From: Hymenobacter jeollabukensis
GTDB taxonomy: Bacteria > Bacteroidota > Bacteroidia > Cytophagales > Hymenobacteraceae
Reading direction: 5' to 3'
NCBI RefSeq assembly: GCF_005771675.1
Contig: NZ_VAJM01000016.1
Location: 1-64,000, forward strand
DNA: 64,000 nucleotides
Shown: positions 1 to 7,721 of the stretch, one piece after another
Numbering within the stretch: the first letter of the stretch is position 1
Layout: every line of letters begins with the position of its first letter
The notes under the pieces: model-generated
What the model was told of the DNA's origin: nothing
What the model saw: the letters and a program-made list of their open reading frames with translations, nothing else
Databases searched by the model: none
Program-made: the position numbers and the translations under genes

Positions 1-561
1 GTGCGACCTGTTGCCTGCGAACTACATAAGCAGGCGTTCTTTAGCTCGGGCTAACGAATAACTATCTGTCTGGTGCAGAGTTCAATTCTCTGCCGCCCTG
101 ATGAGCGGGCGAAAACGCTTTCCCCATCTGCCCGACGTGGCAAACCGGGCGGGTGAAGCGGGAAAGAACGCGGGTACGTCGGAGACTGGCCGGCCATCCC
201 CGCAAGTGTGAAAGCATGCGCAAGAATTCTGAATCCACTACTCATCGTTACGTTGACCAAGCTTAGCCAGTATGAGAAGCTTGCCCAAAAGGGACTGGTT
301 GTCGAGCGGTGGTAATGCGTTTCCGACCACCGCTGCTCATTCGCAGCACAACCCGGTGACTGAGTGGGGCGCTACCCTTTCGTGAAACAGACAGATGGAA
401 CAGGGAAACCACGGAACGGCTCTGCTTCGGCAGTGGGCAGCCAGCTACACGCCGGCCCGTGGCAGGATGGCGCAAGAAGCCAACGCCGCCGGGAAAGCCG
501 GCGGATATGCCCACTTGCGCCCGTTGTGTATCGGTACATGTAGCCAGTAGCAGTCAAGACG

Positions 562-2286
562 ATGGACACTGCCTCCCCGCAGATGGATGAATGGAAGGCC
601 CTGCCCTGGAAGAAACTCCAGCGTACGGTCTTCAGACTGCAAAAACGCATTTACCAGGCCAGCCTCCGGGGGGATTCCCGCCAGGTGCGCCAACTCCAAA
701 AACTCTTGAGTAAATCCCGGGCGGCCAAGCTCCTGGCCGTTCGCAAAGTCACCCAGGACAACCAAGGCAAACGCACGGCCGGCATCGACGGGGTGAAGTC
801 GCTCACCGACACACAGCGCTTGCGGCTCAGCCGTCGGCTCTGGTTCCGGTGCGCGGCCAAGCCCTTGCGCCGGGTCTGGATTCCGAAGCCGGGTTCTACC
901 GAAAAGCGCCCGTTGGGCATTCCCGTCATGCACGACCGGGCCTTGCAGGCCCTGGTCAAGCTGGCGCTGGAACCCGAGTGGGAAGCCCGGTTCGAGCCCA
1001 ACAGCTACGGTTTCCGGCCCGGCCGGTCGGCGCACGACGCCATTGGGGCCATCTACAACTGCATCAACCAGCGGGCGAAGTGGGTGCTGGACGCCGACAT
1101 CGAGAAGTGTTTTGACCGCATCGACCACGAACGGCTTTTAGCCAAAGTGGCCATCATGCCCCTGTTCCGGCGCCTGCTGAAAGGCTGGTTGCGGGCCGGG
1201 GTACTGGACGGCGACGTGTTTCAGCCCGTCGAAGCCGGCACCCCGCAAGGCGGTGTCATTTCGCCGCTGCTGGCCAACATCGCCCTCCATGGCATGGAAA
1301 CGGTCATCCAGACGCACTTCCGGCAACGGCGCATCAGCCGCACCCGCCTGAGTCCCAAAGCAACCCTGATCCGCTACGCCGACGACTTCGTGGTCCTGCA
1401 CGAAGACCGACACGTCGTTGAAGCCTGTCGGGAGGTGCTGGCGGACTGGCTGGCGCAGCTGGGACTGGCCATGAAATCGGCCAAAACGCGCGTGGTGCAC
1501 ACCCTGCACCACACGCCGCAGCACCCGGCCGGCTTCGATTTCCTGGGCATGACGGTCCGGCAATTCCCGGTGGGACGTACCCACACAGGGAAGAGCCCAC
1601 GGGGCATCCCGCTAGGATACAAGACGATCATCAAGCCCTCCCGTACCGCGCAGCAGCGCCACGACCGCCGGTTAGGCGAAATCGTGTACCGGCAGCGCGG
1701 CTCGCCCCAGGCCGCCCTCATCCGGGAACTGAACCCGGTGATACGCGGCTGGTGCGCCTACTACGCGGGCGTGGTGGCCAAAGACGTCTTCTCCCGGCTG
1801 GATTACACCCTGCACCACAAGCTGCGTCGCTGGGCCACCCGTCGGCACAGCGGCAAGCACAAACGCCGTATCGTCCACAAATACTGGCGGCTAGAGCAGG
1901 GCAGCTGGAAATTCGACACGCCGCAGGGCGTGCGGCTGCACACGCATAGCCTCACCCGTATCAAACGACACGTCAAGGTGGCGGGCAGCCGCTCCCCCTT
2001 CGACGGCCGGTGGGTGTACTGGGGCGCCCGCCTGCGGGACTACCACGGCTTGAGCCGACGCACGTGTGCGCTGCTGAAGCAACAGGCCGGGCGTTGCGGG
2101 TGGTGCAAGCTCTACTTTACGGACACGGATATACTCGAACAGGACCACCGCGTACCCCGAATACGCGGCGGGAAGGAGGAGTTGGCGAATCTGCAACTGC
2201 TGCACCGGCACTGTCACGACCAGAAGACGAAGCAGGACGGCAGTATGGCAGCTCGCGGTAGCGGTACACAACGAGGAGCCGTGTGA
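562..2286 (+). CDS. ltrA: Group II intron reverse transcriptase/maturase with HNH endonuclease
   Basis: This 574-aa protein copies and helps splice its host intron. It has an N-terminal RT region, the RT motif QGGVISPLLANI near residue 230, the catalytic YADD near residue 271, a maturase (GIIM-type) region around residues 370-450, and a C-terminal HNH domain (CGWC near 512, DHRVPRIRGG near 531, HRHCHDQK near 553). A complete RT plus HNH suggests target-primed mobility is possible. Oddly, its last four codons run into ribozyme domain V, whereas such ORFs normally end inside domain IV. The ATG at 562 is the first start after the long non-coding 5' part. Confidence 0.93.
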   Translation: MDTASPQMDEWKALPWKKLQRTVFRLQKRIYQASLRGDSRQVRQLQKLLSKSRAAKLLAVRKVTQDNQGKRTAGIDGVKSLTDTQRLRLSRRLWFRCAAKPLRRVWIPKPGSTEKRPLGIPVMHDRALQALVKLALEPEWEARFEPNSYGFRPGRSAHDAIGAIYNCINQRAKWVLDADIEKCFDRIDHERLLAKVAIMPLFRRLLKGWLRAGVLDGDVFQPVEAGTPQGGVISPLLANIALHGMETVIQTHFRQRRISRTRLSPKATLIRYADDFVVLHEDRHVVEACREVLADWLAQLGLAMKSAKTRVVHTLHHTPQHPAGFDFLGMTVRQFPVGRTHTGKSPRGIPLGYKTIIKPSRTAQQRHDRRLGEIVYRQRGSPQAALIRELNPVIRGWCAYYAGVVAKDVFSRLDYTLHHKLRRWATRRHSGKHKRRIVHKYWRLEQGSWKFDTPQGVRLHTHSLTRIKRHVKVAGSRSPFDGRWVYWGARLRDYHGLSRRTCALLKQQAGRCGWCKLYFTDTDILEQDHRVPRIRGGKEELANLQLLHRHCHDQKTKQDGSMAARGSGTQRGAV

Positions 2287-2345
2287 GGTGAAAGTCTCAT
2301 GCACGGTTCTGAAGTGGCAGCCGGGGGAGCGATTCCCCGGCTGAC
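2276..2345 (+). ncRNA. Group II intron domains V and VI
   Basis: Positions 2276-2309 (GAGCCGTGTG...GCACGGTTC) match the domain V hairpin with its catalytic triad-type stem and GAAA-type loop. The next hairpin, with AGCCGGGG and CCCCGGCT arms, is domain VI, and the A after GACC is the likely branch point. Domain V overlaps the final 11 nt of the maturase gene. Confidence 0.8.
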
Positions 2346-2351
2346 CATAAC

Positions 2352-3542
2352 ATCGTGAGCCTGACCGACGAGAGCAAGGCCCTGGGCCTGCGCCGCGGCG
2401 ACCCGTACTTTCAGATTCGCGCCATCCTGCAGCAGCACGGCGGGCGGGCCTTTTCCTCAAACTATCCGCTGTACGGGTCGATGAGCGAACGGGTCTCGCT
2501 GTTTTTGGCGTCCCAGGTGCCCGAAATTGAGGTTTACTCCATTGACGAGTGCTTTCTCAACCTGCACGGCATGCAGCGCTGGCTGGAGCCGGATTTGGTG
2601 GCCTTCGCCCAGCGGCTGCGCGCCGGCGTGCTGAAGCGCACCCACATTCCGACGTGCATTGGCATTGCCCCGACCAAGACCCTGGCCAAGGTCGCCAACC
2701 GTTTGGCCAAAAAGCGGCCGGAGCTGCAGGGCGTGCTGTGCCTCGACTCACCGGCGCGGCGGCAGTGGGCCCTGGCGCAGCTGCCGGCCGAGGACGTGTG
2801 GGGCGTCGGCGGGCGTTACGCGCAGCTGCTGGCCAGCCACGGCATCGCGACGGCCGCCGAGTTGGCGGCGGTGCCCGAGAGCTGGGCCCGCAAGCACCTG
2901 GGCGGTGTCGTGGGCGTGCGCCTGGTGCGCGAGCTGCAGGGGCATTCGTGTTTGGGCATCATGCCGAGCGAGGATGGTACGCTAGCCCGGCGCAGTATAT
3001 GCCATTCCCGCAGCTTCGGCCGGCCGCTACGGGCCCAGGCCGACGTGCTCGGCGCCGTGGCGGCCTTCACGTCCCGCGCGGCGGAGAAGCTACGCCGGCA
3101 GCAGGACGGCGCCCGGCTGTTGACCGTGTTTTTGAGCTGGAGCCGCTTCGACGGCTCCCCGCCCCCTTACTCCGCGTCCGCCGTGGTTGCGTTGCCCATG
3201 GCCACGAGCGATACGCTGGCCCTGGTGCGCGTCGCCCGGCAACTGGTGCAGCAGTTGTGGCGCCCAGGCACGGCCTACACCAAAGCCGGGGTAGTGCTCG
3301 ACGGCATGGAGCCCGCCGGCCAGCAGCAGCTGAGCTTGTTCGCGCAGCCGGCCAAACTGCCGGAGCACCCGCGCCTGATGCAGTGCCTCGACCAACTCAA
3401 CGCGCGTTATGGGTCCAACACCGTGCAGGTGGCTACCTGCGCCAGCCAGCCCGGGCGGCCCCGGCCCTGGCTGGGCAAGTCGGCGATGTGCTCCCCAGCG
3501 TATACCACGCGCTTCGAGGAACTGCTGACGGTTCGCTCCTGA
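2352..3542 (+). CDS. umuC: Y-family DNA polymerase V subunit UmuC, 3' exon (partial)
   Basis: This is the second exon of a translesion polymerase gene. Visible landmarks are EAKALG-type sequence (ESKALGLRRGDPYFQI), the catalytic palm motif YSIDECFLNL near 2535, a thumb helix-hairpin-helix (VWGVGGRYAQLLASHGI), the little-finger region, and a typical UmuC end, SPAYTTRFEELLTV. The first 45-55 residues, with the first catalytic aspartate, lie upstream of the window beyond the intron, so function depends on splicing. The GTG at 2355 is not a true start. The gene ends tail-to-tail with the next gene, its stop lying one base from the opposing stop. Confidence 0.9.
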   Translation: MVSLTDESKALGLRRGDPYFQIRAILQQHGGRAFSSNYPLYGSMSERVSLFLASQVPEIEVYSIDECFLNLHGMQRWLEPDLVAFAQRLRAGVLKRTHIPTCIGIAPTKTLAKVANRLAKKRPELQGVLCLDSPARRQWALAQLPAEDVWGVGGRYAQLLASHGIATAAELAAVPESWARKHLGGVVGVRLVRELQGHSCLGIMPSEDGTLARRSICHSRSFGRPLRAQADVLGAVAAFTSRAAEKLRRQQDGARLLTVFLSWSRFDGSPPPYSASAVVALPMATSDTLALVRVARQLVQQLWRPGTAYTKAGVVLDGMEPAGQQQLSLFAQPAKLPEHPRLMQCLDQLNARYGSNTVQVATCASQPGRPRPWLGKSAMCSPAYTTRFEELLTVRS

Positions 3543-3937
3543 TCAGGAGTCTGCTTGAAGCCAATCCGTGGTCGCGCCCTCTCGTCCTGGAAGGTAGCAG
3601 CCGCAAAGCCGTGCAGGCCCTGAAAAGTGGGGGCAGGAAGTTTCTGTAGCCAGCGCTCCTGTATGGGGTTGAGTAAGAATGCCGCCCGTAGCGGCGTTTC
3701 CCGGTCATAGCAGGCTATAGCAGGGAACTTGATGGTGTAGACCCAGTCCACCTCGTTGGCAACGGTATTGTTTCCTGCGCGCAAATCCACCAGCAACCGG
3801 CGTACCCCAACCGGACTTACATGCCAGTCAAAATCATCAAACAAGGTGCCTACGCTTTCATCACCAGCTTCCGCCGGCCAGCGAAATTTCAGCACTTTTT
3901 GGTCAGGGGTAAGCTCAAAAAAAGTAGGAGCAGGCAT
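3543..3937 (-). pseudogene. STAS/SpoIIAA-like small protein, frameshifted near its C-terminus
   Basis: From the start at 3937 the protein reads as a compact alpha/beta domain (MPAPTFFELTPDQKV..., LLVDLRAGN, VYTIKFPAIA, GFAAATFQDE) like the STAS-type proteins of Bacteroidota. After FQDE at about 3580 the frame runs antisense into umuC. Moving by one base gives GATTDWLQADS and a stop at 3543-3545, directly abutting the umuC stop. I infer a one-base indel at about 3578-3590, either real decay or an assembly error. The family assignment is tentative. Confidence 0.55.
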
Positions 3938-3954
3938 AACGCAGAACGCTAAAT

Positions 3955-4425
3955 TTGGTGGACCAGGCCTCAGGCACCAGCGAGGAGCGCACCCAGTACA
4001 AACGGATGATGGCCGCCGCGCAGAAACGGCAACTCGACGCGGTGCTGGTCTGGCGCTACGACCGCTTCGCCCGCTCCACCCAGGCCTTGGTCAACGCGCT
4101 GAAGGAGTTCCAGAGCTTGGGCGGGGACTTCATCTCCTACCAGGAAAACATCGACACGACCACGCCCATGGGCGAGTTGGTGTTCCACGTCATGGCCTCG
4201 CTGGCCCAGTTTGAAAGCGCGCTCATCAGCCAGCGTGTGCGCGCTGGCATGGCACGGGCTAAGGCCCAGGGTAAGCACGTGGCCCGTCCACGTCTAGTGA
4301 CCGCTAAACAGGAAGCAATTGCTCAACTACTGAGCGAAGGACTATCCATGAATCAGGTCAGCAAGCAGTTAGGCGTAGCGTATGGCACGGTATATAATTA
4401 CGCCCAGAAGCTAAAAAATGCTTAA
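3955..4425 (+). pseudogene. Serine recombinase (resolvase/invertase), 5'-truncated
   Basis: The 156 residues match the back part of a small serine recombinase: KRQLDAVLVWRYDRFARS, DFISYQENIDTTTPMGELVFHVMASLAQFE, the RVRAGMARAKAQGK helix, and a C-terminal helix-turn-helix (MNQVSKQLGVAYGTVYNYAQ). The first 35 or so residues, including the catalytic serine in the YxRVS motif, are absent. The open frame begins at VDQASGT, directly behind the promoter side of the divergent STAS-like gene. It is therefore a catalytically dead remnant, possibly a junction left by a past rearrangement. Confidence 0.8.
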
Positions 4426-4504
4426 GGCGTGTACCACCTCTTCTGAAAGAAGAACATCGTGACTCGCCTCATTGCCGTGGAGTAATCCCAATCCCCACTT
4501 TATA

Positions 4505-4870
4505 CTAGATGCACTCAGTTGCCAACGGATAATTTGCTAGTGTCTCCGCACAAAAATAAAGCCGATTATACTCAGTGTCACATTTAGGGTCCGTGCCACT
4601 TGTGATGCTCCAAACCTGGCTATAGAAAACTTTGATGCGGGATTTAATCTGGGGTTGATGCCGATTAAGCAGGATATCACAGGTAAGGGCGTCATCATCA
4701 ACCTCCACGTTCCACACAACAGCTTGATGAAGATAAAGAACCGCTAGGTACCAAGTCCGTCCCTCCAATACATACGAGTGAGCTTTCACTATGTAATGAT
4801 TAGCTGGGTCAGCAAGTCCGGTTACCAACTCTCGTAGGGCGATGCGTGAATGTGTGGAGGAAGTTGTCAC
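4505..4870 (-). CDS. Conserved hypothetical protein (paralogue of the gene at 43522)
   Basis: A 121-aa soluble protein with a GTG start. Its core, TGLADPANHY...AVLYLHQAVVWNVEVDDDALTCDILLNRHQPQIKSRI, aligns with the plasmid gene at 43522-43917 (TGLADPANHY...AAVYLHHDCAWNFEL). I recognise no named family. The two copies flank the defence cassette and the transposon and probably mark the older backbone of the replicon. The stretch 4426-4504 before it holds nothing recognisable. Confidence 0.65.
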   Translation of the reverse strand: MTTSSTHSRIALRELVTGLADPANHYIVKAHSYVLEGRTWYLAVLYLHQAVVWNVEVDDDALTCDILLNRHQPQIKSRIKVFYSQVWSITSGTDPKCDTEYNRLYFCAETLANYPLATECI

Positions 4871-4914
4871 TGGTGGTGCTTTGAGTGGGTGTGAGCAAAA
4901 AGCCGCAACGGCTC

Positions 4915-5265
4915 CTAAGCGGCATCCAAGATAAAATCGGCGGGTATCTGAAGCTTTTGATATAAGCGTCGGGCTAAGTCAAGATTAATTTGCCGTTTCC
5001 CCTTCAACACCTCATTGAGACGCGAAGGAGTGATTTCCAGAAGGGCTGCTAATTCCTTTTGCTTTAAGCGCCGACGAAACATTTCTATCTCAATGCGTCC
5101 GGCTATAGTTTGGGGAATTCCAGGGTGGAAATCCTGCGCCTTCTCGTAAGCATGAATAGCATCTTGCAGTGGTAATAGCGCAGCATTGTTAGCTGAATCT
5201 GCATCAATCAACGCATCAAATAGGCGCAAAGCCGCCAAGTATTCAGCTTCAGTGTGTAACGTCAT
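4915..5265 (-). CDS. higA: HigA-type antitoxin, XRE-family regulator
   Basis: A 116-aa protein with the HigA layout: an N-terminal helical part (TEAEYLAALRLFDALIDAD) and a C-terminal XRE helix-turn-helix (LKQKELAALLEITPSRLNEVLKGKRQINLDLARRL). HigA antitoxins neutralise the ribosome-dependent RNase HigB and repress their own operon. Here the toxin gene expected just upstream, at 5275-5569, is decayed, so this appears to be an orphan antitoxin. It may still act as a DNA-binding repressor. Confidence 0.8.
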   Translation of the reverse strand: MTLHTEAEYLAALRLFDALIDADSANNAALLPLQDAIHAYEKAQDFHPGIPQTIAGRIEIEMFRRRLKQKELAALLEITPSRLNEVLKGKRQINLDLARRLYQKLQIPADFILDAA

Positions 5266-5274
5266 GACCTAGTA

Positions 5275-5569
5275 GGTTAACAGTTGAGGCGTTCACTTTA
5301 TAGTCGACAGGTGTGTGCTTAAGAATCGCATGTATATCATAGTAGTATCAAAATATATCGAGCGACTAAGCGCTAATGATTGGTCCGAATTGTTGACACA
5401 TGAATGTCAGTTGCGACATAGAATCGGCCGTTGAATAACTAGTTCTGATATCTGACCAAGAGTGCCAAATAGCACTACCCACCCAGTGTACCAAACTGTC
5501 AGGGCTGTGGCAGCCCCCAGCAAGTTGTCCGCCGAAGTTCCGAAACTTTCGCTCGGTGAATATGATCAT
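5275..5569 (-). pseudogene. higB: Remnant of a HigB-type toxin gene
   Basis: Directly upstream of higA on the same strand the frame from 5569 reads MIIFTERKFRNFGGQLAG..., DSLVHWV..., WSDIRTSYSTADS, which fits the N-terminal half of HigB toxins. The frame then leaves the family. A different frame near 5340-5270 gives YDIHAILKHTPVDYKVNAS, which resembles the HigB C-terminal THAEYDxI pattern. The middle is lost through frameshift(s) and stops. The boundaries are approximate. Confidence 0.45.
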
Positions 5570-5652
5570 TACGCAAATCTACGTCGTTTGATTGCATTTT
5601 GCGGAATATAATTCCGGTTTTTGTAATCAATCTAGTATGTTTGCCTATCACG

Positions 5653-5730
5653 AATCACAAGGCGACGGCTATACCACATGGGCATTAGTCTCGCCTCATG
5701 CTCATGTGGTATAGCCGTCGCCTTGTGATT
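5653..5730. repeat. 28-bp perfect inverted repeat ahead of the DUF4338 cassette
   Basis: Left arm 5653-5680 and right arm 5703-5730 are perfectly complementary, with a 22-nt loop. No T-tract follows, so it is not a textbook terminator. It lies 24 bp upstream of the GTG start of the first cassette gene and could be an attenuator, an insulator against read-through, or a structure recognised by the cassette. Confidence 0.85.
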
Positions 5731-5753
5731 TCGTTAGTTCCAAACTCCCAATT

Positions 5754-7721
5754 GTGTACGATTTAACTCCTCAATTACCAGATACAGCAGTGAATACCTC
5801 ATTATGGGGTGTTCTAGCTAACGATTGGCTTCCTCTGGAACAAGCGGCTGCTTTGCGTCATTGGTTGACGGAGACGCTACCAGCAGCTGCCCTGTCCCGG
5901 CCCGAGGAACTTCGGTTAGCTGTTTTTGTCAGAGTCCTTGCTGATTTAGCAGGACAGGGATGGCACTTCCACTCTTCCCGGCCAGGCCGCTTGAAGGCCT
6001 ATCCACCAGATTCTACCCCGCGGACAGCCCAGCCGGGTTATGTTGCCCCGGCACCACTTGAAATCAAGCAGCATCTGCGCCAAGGGTTGGTTGCGCATCG
6101 CGACGAACAATTAGCAGACCCACTCAATCAGCGATTTATTCAGCGGATGGAGCGGGTGCGCTATCACGAAGGCCGGCGCGTGAGTGTTCGGCATTTATTA
6201 GCTGATCCCCAAGTATTAGCAAACGATATCGAGTCCGCTTTACGAGTTGCCGAGCCAAAAAGAACAGCCAGGCTCATGGAAGTTGTAAAGCCTTATCTTC
6301 AGTTAGTTACTGAGGATTTAGACGAGCATACTGGTTTGCGATTGCTGGACATCTGGCGGTACTGCCGCTATACGTGGAGTTTGCCTTTTAACACGCAACC
6401 TGGTAGGCGCATGTTCTACTTGGTTCGCGATGCCTCCAGGCTTAATCACCCGGTGATGGGAATTGCGGCTCTGGGCTCTGCAGTTGTACAAATCAGTTGC
6501 CGGGACGAATTTGTTGGATGGACTCTCTCCGCTTTGCGAGTTGCCCCTGACCCAATTGCCCGTCTACATGCGTTGCGAGCAGAATTGCGAAGGGCCATTG
6601 ACGAAGTGTACTGTGACGATTTTCTGGCTGAGCAACTCATAACCCCTACAGACTTGGTTGCGCCGACCTTGGAGGTTGGCCTTCGTTTACGGGCTGCCGC
6701 TGCCCTTTTGCCAGTGGCTAACCGAGGGCAACACAAACTCAGTTCTAGTCTTGAGTGGGATGCCCGTACTGATTTATTCCGTCGCAAGCGAGCTGTGACA
6801 CTAGCAGAGCTATTAAACGCGCTCTGCGAATTTGATAAGGCCGCACTACTCGATGAGAGCATACGATTAGAAAGCTTGTTTTCTTACAAAGAAGGTAAGA
6901 AGGCCTTAAGTATCGCGTTGCGCAGCATCAAGAAACGTCACGTCGCTGCTTCAATGATGGAGATTACCACTTGTGGAGCTATTCCCCCATACGGTGACCT
7001 GCTGGGTGGTAAACTGGTGTCTATGCTTATGGCCAGCCCGCAAGTGACAACTGAATACCGGCAGCGTTACCGCACTATGAGCAGTGTGATCGCGAGTCGA
7101 ATGAGCGGAAAAGAGTTTGTTCGTCAGCCTGAACTGGTCTTGCTAGGTACAACCAGTCTCTATCACGTTGGTAGTAGTCAATACAATCGCATCAAGATTC
7201 CAACCGACAAAGGATCACTTAAATACATCGGTGTAGGCCGTACTGAAGGATTTGGGCATGTGCACCTATCCCAGCATGCCTACAACTTGATCCAAGAGAT
7301 GCTGCGCCATGACCAGTCAGAACAGAGCTACACATTCGCGGCAGGAGTGAATTATAAGATGCGTAGCATTGCTTCTGCCCTAGCCATGTTGGGCCTGCAG
7401 CGTTTGCAGAATCATGCTAGTCCGCGCTTAGTATACGCCCTGCCCATTGCAACCAACTGGCAGCAATTCCTCCTGGGAATTGACAGTGCACCCACCTGGC
7501 ACTTCGCTCAAGACAATCCTCAAGAAGGCACCCAGCAAATTATCGATTTTTGGAAGAGCCGATGGTTTGTCAAACGCGCTCAGCGTCCGGACATCCTGGC
7601 AAAGTTGAATTATAGTTCTGTACTGCCCTCCCTGGCACATTTTGGGGAGAGCAGCCCCCAGAGTAGAGACCCCAAACAAATCGCAATTTTTTTTTCGGCC
7701 GACCACGCATGTCCAGAATAG
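5754..7721 (+). CDS. DUF4338 protein, Druantia DruA-like
   Basis: This 655-aa protein carries DUF4338 signatures known from DruA of Druantia anti-phage systems: RRMFYLVRDASRLNHPVMGIAALGSAVVQIS-type sequence at residues 219-248, CRDEFVGW at 249-256, LLGGKLVSMLMASPQV near residue 420, and TTSLYHVGSSQYNRIKIP near 465. The biochemical role of DUF4338 is unknown to me. It is longer than a minimal DUF4338 protein because of an N-terminal region of about 200 residues. It starts at GTG 5754 and overlaps the next gene by 13 nt. It opens a four-gene operon whose lower GC differs from its surroundings, which suggests transfer. Confidence 0.82.
   Translation: MYDLTPQLPDTAVNTSLWGVLANDWLPLEQAAALRHWLTETLPAAALSRPEELRLAVFVRVLADLAGQGWHFHSSRPGRLKAYPPDSTPRTAQPGYVAPAPLEIKQHLRQGLVAHRDEQLADPLNQRFIQRMERVRYHEGRRVSVRHLLADPQVLANDIESALRVAEPKRTARLMEVVKPYLQLVTEDLDEHTGLRLLDIWRYCRYTWSLPFNTQPGRRMFYLVRDASRLNHPVMGIAALGSAVVQISCRDEFVGWTLSALRVAPDPIARLHALRAELRRAIDEVYCDDFLAEQLITPTDLVAPTLEVGLRLRAAAALLPVANRGQHKLSSSLEWDARTDLFRRKRAVTLAELLNALCEFDKAALLDESIRLESLFSYKEGKKALSIALRSIKKRHVAASMMEITTCGAIPPYGDLLGGKLVSMLMASPQVTTEYRQRYRTMSSVIASRMSGKEFVRQPELVLLGTTSLYHVGSSQYNRIKIPTDKGSLKYIGVGRTEGFGHVHLSQHAYNLIQEMLRHDQSEQSYTFAAGVNYKMRSIASALAMLGLQRLQNHASPRLVYALPIATNWQQFLLGIDSAPTWHFAQDNPQEGTQQIIDFWKSRWFVKRAQRPDILAKLNYSSVLPSLAHFGESSPQSRDPKQIAIFFSADHACPE

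Larger units (their letters stand above)
1..2351 (+). mobile_element. Group II intron inserted in umuC
   Basis: The first bases, GTGCGAC, fit the group II 5' consensus GUGYG, so the intron begins at or next to the window edge. It contains a reverse transcriptase/maturase gene, a typical 34-nt domain V (2276-2309) and a domain VI hairpin (about 2319-2342, arms AGCCGGGG/CCCCGGCT). I place the 3' end at TAAC|ATCGTGAGC (2351) because umuC reading resumes as I-V-S-L-T-D-E; an end at 2353 is also possible. Bases 1-561 are non-coding and should hold ribozyme domains I-III. The interrupted exon is the conserved N-terminal part of UmuC, just after the usual NNDGC motif. Confidence 0.88.

Noticed and set aside
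51-560. Small minus-strand open frames in the first 560 bases
   Set aside because: This is the structured 5' part of the group II intron; the frames lack any protein-like pattern.
3407-3542. Extension of the STAS-like gene antisense into umuC
   Set aside because: umuC has its proper C-terminus here, and a one-base shift gives the STAS-like gene a sensible stop at 3543.
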